From Lytechinus variegatus (Eukaryota > Echinodermata > Echinoidea > Temnopleuroida > Toxopneustidae), in NCBI RefSeq assembly GCF_018143015.1, contig NC_054751.1, forward strand, positions 29,465,783 through 29,529,782: a stretch of DNA of 64,000 nucleotides, given 5' to 3'. Under the pieces are notes generated by a model. The model searched no databases and had not been told where the DNA came from. It was given only the letters and a program-made list of their open reading frames with translations. Below are positions 31,473-42,154 of this stretch, one piece after another. Both the position numbers and the translations under genes were made by a program. Each line of letters opens with the position of its first letter. Within the stretch, counting starts at the first letter, position 1.

Positions 31473-31545
31473 TGGTCTATATGAGGCTCGAACTCATGAC
31501 CCTCGCGTTATTAGCACGATGCTCTGCCGACTGAGCTAACAGACC
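31473..31545 (-). tRNA. tRNA-Ile(AAT)
   Basis: Consensus copy in the regular convergent Pro-Ile arrangement, 437 bp from the Pro gene at 31036. Confidence 0.94.
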
Positions 31546-31901
31546 GATCGCTGCTCACAGAGGGAGTACTCTCATGTGGAATGATGGGGAGAGAATCAAT
31601 GATAAAAATGTACACTAAAGAGACATAAAGTACTTTTATGCAATGTATGTTATATATATCTATTAATTTACCAGTATTTCGCTTATGAAGCATGCTGAAT
31701 ATTAAAGTATACACACAAAAAAATCGTGTCGAACAAAAAAAAAGTAATTAAATAAAGGGGGTAATGTCTGATATAAATATGTTTTATAATAACTTACATA
31801 CTATCAAGTCGAAGTTGTTTCTTTTCCTGACCCAGCTTACCAAATAAAATGAAACAAGAAGAAAATAAGAGCAGAGGAGATTTGGCATAAAAATCAAGTG
31901 A

Positions 31902-31973
31902 GGCTTGTTGGTCTAGTGGCATGATTCTCGCTTTGGGTGCGAGAGGCCCCGGGTTCGATTCCCGGATAAGCAC
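31902..31973 (+). tRNA. tRNA-Pro(TGG), degenerate acceptor
   Basis: The 3' acceptor strand reads ATAAGCA, giving a mismatch at pair 1-72 and a G-U at 6-67. Anticodon and T arms are normal. It and the copy at 33175 share flanks and changes. Confidence 0.8.
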
Positions 31974-32324
31974 CTTGGCATTATATTTTTCCTTCTCTGT
32001 CTAACCTCCTGATGAGAAACTTTCCATGATTGGATGGCTCCTCGTCTCTTCAAATATTTTGGAAATTTAATTGGTTGCAAAATTTGGAAATGTAAATTCC
32101 ATATTTTAATTTTTAATTATTGTGAGATATGGTTTTCATTTAAGCAGGCAATGCGAACGCAAAGCGCGATCAGAATTGATTATTCTATGTGATACCCTAA
32201 AAGTTTATATCGGGTGAGGTGGTTAGCGTCATGTGTTGCCATGGATATTTATGTCAATCTTTAAATGAAATGGTGTAAATTGAATTGGACTTCAGGGTAT
32301 TGGGTTTGCATCGGAATCAGATGA

Positions 32325-32396
32325 GGCTTGTTGGTCTAGTGGCATGATTCTCGCTTTGGGTGCGAGAGGCCCCGGGTTCGATTCCCGGACAAGCCC
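32325..32396 (+). tRNA. tRNA-Pro(TGG)
   Basis: Clean consensus copy, 423 bp after another Pro copy. Confidence 0.95.
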
Positions 32397-32744
32397 CTAC
32401 GTATTATTTTTTCTTCTCAGTCTAATCGACTGAGATCTCAAAAAAATCATGCGAAATATCTATTCATCATTTCAAATATTTCGGAAATTTATACGAATTT
32501 CGATATTTGGAATTAATTGGGGTTTTCGTCATCATTTGTCTTTCTTTTACAATCCGACTTTTCCCATACCATATATCATCATGATGGTCGTTCAAAAGAA
32601 AATGTATTGGTGGCAGGCATTGCAGTGTTCCTTGTCGATGGTGCCCGGGGTCTCGTCACCCCCCAGTTCCGTATCTTTTGATCGTTTTATGGAGATGAGT
32701 ACCTACATTCACCCACTCTAAAAATAAAAAAAAGTAGAAGCTGA

Positions 32745-32817
32745 TGGTCTATATGAGGCTCGAACTCATGACCCTCGCGTTATTAGCACGATGCTCTGCC
32801 GACTGAGCTAACAGACC
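32745..32817 (-). tRNA. tRNA-Ile(AAT)
   Basis: Consensus copy with a shortened A-rich 3' flank that still gives a T7 run on the minus strand. Confidence 0.94.
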
Positions 32818-33174
32818 GATGTCTGCTCACAGAGCGAGTACTCTGATGTAGAATGATGGGGAGAGAATTAATGATAAAAATGTACACTAAAGAGACATAA
32901 AGTACTTTTATGCAATGTATGTTATATATATCTATTAATTTACCAGTATTTCGCTTATGAAGCATGCTGAATATCAAAGTATACACACAAAAAAAATCGT
33001 GTCGAACAAAAAAAAAGTAATTAAATAAAGGGGGTAATGTCTGATATAAATATGTTTTATAATAACTTACATACTATCAAGTCGAAGTTGTTTCTTTTCC
33101 TGACCCAGCTTACCAAATAAAATGAAACAAGAAGAAAATAAGAGCAGAGGAGGTTTGGCATAAAAATCAAGTGA

Positions 33175-33246
33175 GGCTTGTTGGTCTAGTGGCATGATTC
33201 TCGCTTTGGGTGCGAGAGGCCCCGGGTTCGATTCCCGGATAAACAC
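33175..33246 (+). tRNA. tRNA-Pro(TGG), degenerate acceptor
   Basis: The 3' acceptor strand reads ATAAACA, leaving mismatches at pairs 1-72 and 3-70. Descends from the same copy as 31902 with one further change. Probably a pseudogene. Confidence 0.78.
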
Positions 33247-33598
33247 CTTGGCATTATATTTTTCCTTCTCTGTCTAACCTCCTGATGAGAAACTTTCCAT
33301 GATTGGATGGCTCCTCGTCTCTTCAAATATTTTGGAAATTTAATTGGTTGCAAAATTTGGAAATGTAAATTCCATATTTTAATTTTTATTTACTGTGAGA
33401 TATGGTTTTCATTTAAGCAGGCAATGCGAACGCAAAGCAAGACCAGAATTCATTATTCTATGTGATAACCTAAAAGTTTATATCGGATGAGGTGGTAAGC
33501 GTCATGCGGTGCCAAAGACATTTATGTCAATCTTTGAATAAAATGGTATAAAATTGAATTGGAGTTCAGGGTATTGGGTGTGCATCGGAATCAGATGA

Positions 33599-33669
33599 GG
33601 GTTGTTGGTCTAGTGGCATGATTCTCGCTTTGGGTGCGAGAGGCCCGGGTTCGATTCCCGGACAAGAAC
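33599..33669 (+). tRNA. tRNA-Pro(TGG), degenerate copy
   Basis: 71 nt. The 5' strand is GGGTTGT, the 3' strand ACAAGAA, so several acceptor pairs are lost, and one C is missing before the T stem. Probably a pseudogene. Confidence 0.75.
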
Positions 33670-34032
33670 CTACGCATTATTTGTCCTTCTCATTCTAATC
33701 GACTGAGATCGTCCAAATAAATTGTACGACCTATCTATTCCTTACTTCAAATATTTTGGAAATGTGGTTATAAAACTTTGAAATACGAATTTTAATATTT
33801 GGAATTAATTGGGGGTTTCGTCATCATTGTTCTTTCTTTTACAATCCCACTTTTCCCATACCATATATAATGATGGTCGTTCAAAAGAAAATGTATTGGT
33901 GGCAGGCATTGCAGTGGTCCTTGTCGATGGTGCCCGGGGTCTCGTCACCCCCCAGTTCCGTATTTTTTGATCGTTTTATGGAGATGAGTACCTACATTCA
34001 CCCACTCTAAAGATAAAAAAAGTAGAAGCTGA

Positions 34033-34105
34033 TGGTCTATATGAGGCTCGAACTCATGACCCTCGCGTTATTAGCACGATGCTCTGCCGACTGAGCTAAC
34101 AGACC
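34033..34105 (-). tRNA. tRNA-Ile(AAT)
   Basis: Consensus copy. Its 5' flank (GTTCGCTGCTCATGGAGG on the plus strand) is shared with the copy at 34840, marking a local duplication of about 807 bp. Confidence 0.94.
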
Positions 34106-34397
34106 GTTCGCTGCTCATGGAGGGAGTACTCTGAAGAAAATTATCAAATGATCATGATGTTGAGACTGAGACTTGGAAAAAAGCAAACCTTTCAGGTTAA
34201 GCCCATCGTGTAGGAAAAGGGTAAGCTCACGCTTCGTGTTTGCATTACTTGATATACTTTGTCTCATATAAATATTTTTTCATACTAACTAATACATTAT
34301 CAAGTCGAAGTGGTTTATTTTCCTGAACCACTTACCAAATGATATAAAACGAGAAGAAAATAAGAGCAGAGGAGGTTTGGCACAGAGAATCAGGTGA

Positions 34398-34469
34398 GGC
34401 TTGTTGGTCTAGTGGCATGATTCTCGCTTTGGGTGCGAGAGGCCCCGGGTTCGATTCCCGGACAAGCCC
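34398..34469 (+). tRNA. tRNA-Pro(TGG)
   Basis: Clean consensus copy; the upstream flank carries AATCAGGTGA instead of AATCAGATGA. Confidence 0.95.
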
Positions 34470-34839
34470 CTACTCATTATTTTCCTTCTCAATCTAGTCG
34501 ACTGAGATCTCCAAAAAAACCATGCGACATACGTATTCGTCACTTCAAATGTTTTTTTTTAATGTGGTTATAAAACTTTGAAATACGAATTTTGATATTT
34601 GGAATCAATTGGGGTTTTCATCCCCATCTTTCTTTTACAATCCCACTTTTCCCATACCATATATCATGATGGTCGTTCAAAAGAAAATGTATTGGTGGCA
34701 GGCATTGCAGTGGTCCTTGTCGATGGTGCCTTGGGTCTCGTCACCCCCCCCCCCCCCCAGTTCCGCATCTTTTGATAGTTTTTTGGAGATGAGGACCTAC
34801 AATTACCCACTCTAAAAATAAGAAAAAAGTAGAAGCTGA

Positions 34840-34912
34840 TGGTCTATATGAGGCTCGAACTCATGACCCTCGCGTTATTAGCACGATGCTCTGCCGACTG
34901 AGCTAACAGACC
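34840..34912 (-). tRNA. tRNA-Ile(AAT)
   Basis: Consensus copy; second copy of the local 807-bp duplication. The spacer before it has an expanded C run (34745-34759). Confidence 0.94.
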
Positions 34913-35203
34913 GTTCGCTGCTCATGGAGGGAGTATTCTGAAGAAAATTATCAAATGATCATGATGTTGAGACTGAGACTTGGAAAAAAGCAAACCTTTC
35001 AGGTTAAGCCCATCGTGTAGGAAAAGGGTAAGCTCACGCTTCGTGTTTGCATTACTTGATATACTTTGTCTTATATAAATATTTTTTATGCTAACTTACA
35101 CATTATCAAGTCGAAGTGGTTTATTTTCCTGACCCACTTACCAAATAAAATGAAACAAGAAGAAAATAAGAGCAGAGGAGGTTTGGCACAGAGAATCAGA
35201 TGA

Positions 35204-35275
35204 GGCTTGTTGGTCTAGTGGCATGATTCTCGCTTTGGGTGCGAGAGGCCCCGGGTTCGATTCCCGGACAAGCCC
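35204..35275 (+). tRNA. tRNA-Pro(TGG)
   Basis: Clean consensus copy. Confidence 0.95.
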
Positions 35276-35641
35276 CTACGCATTATTTTTCCTTCTCAGT
35301 CTAATCGACTGAGATCTCAAAAAAAAATTATGCAACATAACTATTCGTTACTTCAAATATTTTGGAAATGTGGTTATAAAACTTTGAAATACGAATTTTA
35401 ATATTTGGAATTAATTGGGGTTTTCGTCATCATTGTTCTTTCTTTTACAATCCCACTTTTCCCATACCATATATAATGATGGTCGTTCAAAAGAAAATGT
35501 ATTGGTGGCAGGCATTGCAGTGGTCCTTGTCGATGGTGCCTGGGGTCTCGTCACCCCCCAGTTCCGTATCTTTTGATCGTTTTATGGAGATGAGTACCTA
35601 CATTCACCCACTCTAAAAATAAGAAAAAAAGTAGAAGCTGA

Positions 35642-35714
35642 TGGTCTATATGAGGCTCGAACTCATGACCCTCGCGTTATTAGCACGATGCTCTGCCGAC
35701 TGAGCTAACAGACC
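35642..35714 (-). tRNA. tRNA-Ile(AAT)
   Basis: Consensus copy, convergent with the Pro gene at 35204. Confidence 0.94.
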
Positions 35715-36016
35715 GATCGCTGCTCACAGAGGGAGTACTCTGATGTAGAATGATGGGGAGAGAATCAATGATAAAAATGTACACAGAGGAGAAACAGAGT
35801 ACATTTATGCGATGTATGTAATATATTTATATAAGAAGGCAATGCGAACGCAAAGGGCGATCAGAATTGATTATTCTATGTGATAACCTAAAAGTTTATA
35901 TCGGGTGAGGTGGTTAGCGTCATGTGTTGCCATGGATATTTATGTCAATCTTTAAATGAAATGGTGTAAATTTGAATTGGACTTCAGGGTATTGGGTTTG
36001 CATCGGGATCAGATGA

Positions 36017-36088
36017 GGCTTGTTGGTCTAGTGGCATGATTCTCGCTTTGGGTGCGAGAGGCCCCGGGTTCGATTCCCGGACAAGCCC
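36017..36088 (+). tRNA. tRNA-Pro(TGG)
   Basis: Clean consensus copy. The following spacer shares an AAAAAATTATGCAACATAAC variant with that after 35204. Confidence 0.95.
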
Positions 36089-36454
36089 CTACGCATTATT
36101 TTTCCTTCTCAGTCTAATCGACTGAGATCTCAAAAAAAAATTATGCAACATAACTATTCGTCACTTCAAATATTTTGGAAATGTGGTTATAAAACTTTGA
36201 AATACGAATTTTAATATTTGGAATTAATTGGGGTTTTCGTCATCATTGTTCTTTCTTTTACAATCCCACTTTTCCCATACCATATATAATGATGGTCGTT
36301 CAAAAGAAAATGTATTGGTGGCAGGCATTGCAGTGGTCCTTGTCGATGGTGCCCGGGGTCTCGTCACCCCCCAGTTACGTATCTTTTGATCGTTTTATGG
36401 AGATGAGTACCTACATTCACCCACTCTAAAAATAAGAAAAAAAGTAGAAGCTGA

Positions 36455-36527
36455 TGGTCTATATGAGGCTCGAACTCATGACCCTCGCGTTATTAGCACG
36501 ATGCTCTGCCGACTGAGCTAACAGACC
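36455..36527 (-). tRNA. tRNA-Ile(AAT)
   Basis: Consensus copy; counterpart of 28536 in the duplicated block. Confidence 0.94.
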
Positions 36528-36882
36528 GATCGCTGCTCACAGAGGGAGTACTCTCATGTGGAATGATGGGGAGGGAATCAATGATAAAAATGTACACTAA
36601 AGAGACATAAAGTACTTTTATGCAATGTATGTTATATATATCTATTAATTTTCCAGTATTTCGCTTATGAAGCATGCTGAATATCAAAGTATACACACAA
36701 AAAAATCGTGTCGAACAAAAAAAATAATTAAATAAAGGGGGTAATGTCTGATATAAATATGTTTCATAATAACTTACATATTATCAAGTCGAAGTTGTTT
36801 CTTTTCCTGACCCAGCTTACCAAATAAAATGAAATAAGAAGAAAATAAGAGGAGAGTGGGTTTGGCAATTACAATCAGATGA

Positions 36883-36954
36883 GGCTTGTTGGTCTAGTGG
36901 CATGATTCTCACTTTGGGTGCGAAAGGCCCCGGGTTCGATTCTCGGACAAGCCC
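36883..36954 (+). tRNA. tRNA-Pro(TGG), degenerate copy
   Basis: Same anticodon-stem and T-stem changes as 28962. Counterpart of it in the duplicated block; probably a pseudogene. Confidence 0.78.
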
Positions 36955-37316
36955 ATTGGCTTTACTTTTGCCTTCTCTGTCCCATCTTCTGATGAAGAGT
37001 AAACTGTCCATGATATGCAGTTTCTTCTTCCTCTCTACAAATATTTTGGAAATTTAATTTGGTTGCAAAATTTGGAAATGTAAATTTCATTTGTTTGATT
37101 TTTTTAATTGTTGTGAGATATGGCTCTCATTTAAGCAGGCAATGCGAACGCAAAGCGCGACCAGAATTGATTATTCTATTTGATAACCTAAAAGTTTATA
37201 TCGGGTGAGGTGGTTAGCGTCATGTGTTGCCATGGATATTTATGTCAATCTTTAAATGAAATGGTGTAAAATTGAATTGGACTTCAGGGTATTGGGTTTG
37301 CATCGGAATCAGATGA

Positions 37317-37388
37317 GGCTTGTTGGTCTAGTGGCATGATTCTCGCTTTGGGTGCGAGAGGCCCCGGGTTTGATTCCCGGACAAGCCC
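37317..37388 (+). tRNA. tRNA-Pro(TGG), box B variant
   Basis: One change: the T loop reads TTTGATT, altering the nearly invariant C56 and the core of box B. Stems are intact. Counterpart of the clean copy at 29396, so this mutation arose after the block duplication. Confidence 0.82.
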
Positions 37389-37755
37389 CTACGCATTATT
37401 TTTCCTTCTCAGTCTAATCGACTGAGATCTCAAAAAAAATCATGCGACATATTTTCGTCACTTTAAACATTTTGGAAATGTAGTTATAAAACTTTAAAAT
37501 ACGAATCTTAATATTTGGAATTAATTGGGGTTTTCGTCATCATTGTTCTTTCTTTTACAATCCGACTTTTCCCATACCATATATCATCATGATGGTCGTT
37601 CAAAAGAAAATGTATTGGTGGTAGGCATTGCAGTGGTCCTTGTCGATTGTGCCTGGGGACTCGTCACCCCCCAGTTCCGTATCTTTTGATCGTTTTATGG
37701 AGATGAGTACCTACATTCACCCACTCTAAAAATAAGATTAAAAAGTAGAAGCTGA

Positions 37756-37828
37756 TGGTCTATATGAGGCTCGAACTCATGACCCTCGCGTTATTAGCAC
37801 GATGCTCTGCCGACTGAGCTAACAGACC
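37756..37828 (-). tRNA. tRNA-Ile(AAT)
   Basis: Consensus copy; first member of an Ile-Ile pair block. Confidence 0.94.
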
Positions 37829-38174
37829 GATCGCTGCTCACAGACGGAGTACTCTGAAGAAAATTATAAAATGATCATGATGTTGAGATCGAGAGTTGGC
37901 AACTGAAGCAAACCTTTCAGGCTAGGCCCATCGTTTTGCACTTTGCGCTCGAATTATTTGTCAAGTGATATACATTTACATATTTCAAATTTTGTATTTA
38001 TAATAATTCATAATATATTCATTCATTTATGGGAACCTTACAGGAGGTTCATTACAGCATAAACTTTCGCCTAATTTGTAATTGTATCATTTGGAAGTGA
38101 AGTATAGACATTATCAATCCATCTGCCAATATTAATCCAACCCCAAAAAGAATGGGAAAATGGAAATTCGTTTA

Positions 38175-38247
38175 TGGTCTATATGAGGCTCGAACTCATG
38201 ACCCTCACGTTATTAGCACGATGCTCTGCCGACTGAGCTAACAGACC
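38175..38247 (-). tRNA. tRNA-Ile(AAT)
   Basis: One change that turns an anticodon-stem G-C pair into G-U. Second member of the pair block. Likely still functional. Confidence 0.92.
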
Positions 38248-38527
38248 GATGGCTGCTCACAGAGAGAGTACTCTGATGTAGAATGATGGGGAGAGAATTA
38301 ATGATAAACATGTACCCAAAAGAGACACAGATTAAATCCCACTTTTCCCATACCATATATCATGATGGTCGTTCAAAAGAAAATGTATTGGTGGCAGGCA
38401 TTGCAGTGGTCCTTGTCGATGGTGCCTGGGGTCTCGTCACCCCCCAGTTCCGTATCTTTTGATCGTTTTATGGAGATGAGTACCTACATTCACCCACTCT
38501 AAAAATAAGAAAAAAAGTAGAAGCTGA

Positions 38528-38600
38528 TGGTCTATATGAGGCTCGAACTCATGACCCTCGCGTTATTAGCACGATGCTCTGCCGACTGAGCTAACAGACC
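38528..38600 (-). tRNA. tRNA-Ile(AAT)
   Basis: Consensus copy in the run of 353-354 bp Ile-only units. Confidence 0.94.
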
Positions 38601-38881
38601 GATGGCTGCTCACAGAGCGAGTACTCTGATGTAGAATGATGGGGAGAGAATTAATGATAAACATGTACCCAAAAGAGACACAGATTAAATCCCACTTTTC
38701 CCATACCATATATCATGATGGTCGTTCAAAAGAAAATGTATTGGTGGCAGGCATTGCAGTGGTCCTTGTCGATGGTGCCTGGGGTCTCGTCACCCCCCAG
38801 TTCCGTATCTTTTGATCGTTTTATGGAGATGAGTACCTACATTCACCCACTCTAAAAATAAGAAAAAAAAGTAGAAGCTGA

Positions 38882-38954
38882 TGGTCTATATGAGGCTCGA
38901 ACTCATGACCCTCGCGTTATTAGCACGATGCTCTGCCGACTGAGCTAACAGACC
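38882..38954 (-). tRNA. tRNA-Ile(AAT)
   Basis: Consensus copy, exactly 354 bp after the previous one with a virtually identical spacer. Confidence 0.94.
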
Positions 38955-39235
38955 GATGGCTGCTCACAGAGCGAGTACTCTGATGTAGAATGATGGGGAG
39001 AGAATTAATGATAAACATGTACCCAAAAGAGACACAGATTAAATCCCACTTTTCCCATACCATATATCATGATGGTCGTTCAAAAGAAAATGTATTGGTG
39101 GCAGGCATTGCAGTGGTCCTTGTCGATGGTGCCTGGGGTCTCGTCACCCCCCAGTTCCGTATCTTTTGATCGTTTTATGGAGATGAGTACCTACATTCAC
39201 CCACTCTAAAAATAAGAAAAAAAAGTAGAAGCTGA

Positions 39236-39308
39236 TGGTCTATATGAGGCTCGAACTCATGACCCTCGCGTTATTAGCACGATGCTCTGCCGACTGAGCT
39301 AACAGACC
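39236..39308 (-). tRNA. tRNA-Ile(AAT)
   Basis: Consensus copy, again 354 bp on; last of the short-unit run. Confidence 0.94.
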
Positions 39309-39610
39309 GATGGCTGCTCACAGAGGGAGTACTCTGATGTAGAATGATGGGGAGAGAATCAATGATAAAAATGTACACAGAGGAGACACAGAGTACATTT
39401 ATGCGATGTATGTAATATATATATTTAAGAAGGCAATGCGAACGCAAAGCGCGATCAGAATTGATTATTCTATGTGATAACCTAAAAGTTTATATCGGGT
39501 GAGGTGGTTAGCGTCATGTGTTGCCATGGATATTTATGTCAATCTTTAAATGAAATGGTGTAAAATTGAATTGGACTTCAGGGTATTGGGTTTGCATCGG
39601 AATCAGATGA

Positions 39611-39682
39611 GGCTTGTTGGTCTAGTGGCATGATTCTCGCTTTGGGTGCGAGAGGCCCCGGGTTCGATTCCCGGACAAGCCC
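39611..39682 (+). tRNA. tRNA-Pro(TGG)
   Basis: Clean consensus copy; the last Pro gene before the LTR retrotransposon. Confidence 0.95.
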
Positions 39683-40048
39683 CTACGTATTATTTTTTCT
39701 TCTCAGTCTAATCGACTGAGATCTCAAAAAAATCATGCGAAATATTTATTCGTCACTTCAAATATTTCGGAAATGTGGTTATAAAACTTTGAAATACGAA
39801 TTTCGATATTTGGAATTAATTGGGGTTTTCGTCATCATTTGTCTTTCTTTTACAATCCCACTTTTCCCATACCATATATCATCATGATGGTCGTTCAAAA
39901 GAAAATGTATTGGTGGCAGGCATTGCAGTGGTCCTTGTCGATGGTGCCTGGGGTCTCGTCACCCCCCAGTTCCGTATCTTTTGATCGTTTTATGGAGATG
40001 AGTACCTACATTCACCCACTCTAAAAATAAGAAAAACATATCAGCTGA

Positions 40049-40121
40049 TGGTCTATATGAGGCTCGAACTCATGACCCTCGCGTTATTAGCACGATGCTC
40101 TGCCGACTGAGCTAACAGACC
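40049..40121 (-). tRNA. tRNA-Ile(AAT)
   Basis: Consensus copy 193 bp left of the LTR retrotransposon. It is the first member of an Ile-Ile block whose second member (47247) lies beyond the insertion. Confidence 0.94.
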
Positions 40122-40313
40122 GATCGCTGCTCACAGACGGAGTACTCTGAAGAAAATTATAAAATGATCATGATGTTGATATCGAGAGTTGGCAACTGAA
40201 GCAAACCTTTCAGGCTATAGGCCCATCGTATAGCACTTTGCGCTCGGATTATTTGTCAAGTGATATACATTTACATATTTCAAATTTTGTATTGATAATA
40301 ATTCATAATATAT

Positions 40314-41877
40314 TGTGACGGAACCGCTGGGCGGCGGCGTGGGTTCGGTCCGCCGGCAGCTCGCTCTTGTCAGGATGCCTGCCGCCGGCGGGTGCGTCGC
40401 CACGTCGATTTCCAAACTTTTAGTCGTGGATCCGTTTGGCAGAGATATACTGCCGCAGTTGACACTTGCACACGCCTCGATCCTGTCAGTACCACCACCA
40501 GGCAACCTCCAGACGGCTACACTCTTTGTTATCAGCTCCAAAAGCTCACCCGACCATATGCATCTGATTCCTGTAGTTAAGCTCCTACGACCATATGCAT
40601 CTGATTCCTGTAGTTAAGCTCTCTCGACCATAGGTATGGGTTTCTCTGTAGTTAAACTCCTACGACCATACCCATGGACTCTGTTAATTTCCTCCGTCGT
40701 CTGCTTACGACCAGCTACTACGTCTGTTCAGTACAGCAACCACGTCTGCTCCGTACTGCAACCACGTCTGAATTTCCGTACTGCAACCACGTCTGAATTT
40801 CCGTACTGCAACCACGTCTGTTCAGTACACGACCACGTCTGATACCGTACTGCAACAACGTCTGTTCAGCACTGCAACCACGTCTGTTCAGTACCACGAC
40901 CACGTCTGAGTCCGTACTGCAACCACCGACATCTGTTCAGTACTGCAACCAAGCACGTCTGATTCCGTACTGCAACCACGTCTGTTCAGTACCGCAACCA
41001 CGTCTGTTACCGTACTGCAACCAGCGACCTCTGTTCAGTACCGGATCGACGTCTGGTTCTTCGACCATATGTATGGGTCCTTCTGCAGTCAGGCTCCCAC
41101 GACCACACCCGTTGGCTCTGCTCTACTTGTAGTTTTCCCCGTTGTCTGCTCCGGACCTCCGACCGTCTGCTTTCAGACCAGCAACCATCCGCTTCAGACC
41201 AACCCGTCTGCTCCGGACCACCAGCCGTCTGCTCCAGACTCCGAACCGTCCGCCTCCAGACCAACCAGACTACCAAAAGAGCAAGCCCTGGTATAGTCTC
41301 TTGCTGGCGTGCAAAAGACCCAACATACAAGGAAATCTAACCACAGTCGTCGCCTAGGGTTCTAGGTTTCCCCGTGGAAAGACATGCGAACGATCATATA
41401 AATCATTTCGATCGCATCCACCAACTTTATTTATTGGATAGCGAATCCAAATCGATCTGCATACTTTACGTGCAATGCACCCCGTGGGCGCCGTATTTCA
41501 ACAGATCATCGGCAAAGCCTCACGAGTACACCAACTTACTGTACTTATGCATTAATTATACAATATCTGTTATAGTTAACCTCTGTTACAATCTTAAAAC
41601 AGCTATAACTTTGGTCTCCAAAACCGGATATGCATGAATGACATATCAAATTAAAGCATTTATTTAGATCAAGCTAGTGATAACCATAATAATCAGTTAA
41701 ACATCTCCAGGAAATTGTTATTCCACAAAAACGGTTCAAAACATGCATAACTTTCAATGTCTTGTCTACGTCATTATTAGTGTAGAAACATGCATGTAAT
41801 CTCACCAGCTACGACAGAATCATTATAAATCAACCAAAAATAATTTCCTAACACGAAATAAAACCCATTTCGTGACA
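40314..41877 (-). repeat. LTR (3' LTR in element orientation)
   Basis: 1564 bp, nearly identical to the copy at 45508-47071. It contains a tandem minisatellite (about 40728-41045) of GCAACCACGTCTG-type units separated by TTCAGTAC or TTCCGTAC. Open frames within the LTR are by-products of these repeats. Confidence 0.93.
40728..41045. repeat. Minisatellite inside the LTR
   Basis: About a dozen imperfect units with a CTGCAACCACGTCTG core, spaced by 20-35 bp. The same array is present in the other LTR at 45922-46239. It probably lies in the U3-like part, judging from element orientation. Confidence 0.8.
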
Positions 41878-42154
41878 CAACTCCCTTATTTTTCAAAGCT
41901 CGGCCCCCGAGCGTCATTTCACAACATCAGACACTGTAGCACGAAAAGATAACTCTTAAACAATGCGGCATGAAAAATAATGTCCAAAGTACACGGTGAC
42001 ATGCCTTCTTATAGTGTCCTTGTATTAACAAAACAACATAATAAAGAACACGATAGGGATACTGTTCAAGACGACTCTTTTTTTTCTTGAGTTCCTCCGT
42101 CATTCTAACAGTTCTCCTTCCTTAGTGGTGTAACGCTCCGTGGTACGAACAAAG

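Noticed and set aside
40315-41637. Several frames of 60-108 residues inside the LTRs
   Set aside because: They occur identically in both LTRs and follow the minisatellite; no protein family is recognisable.
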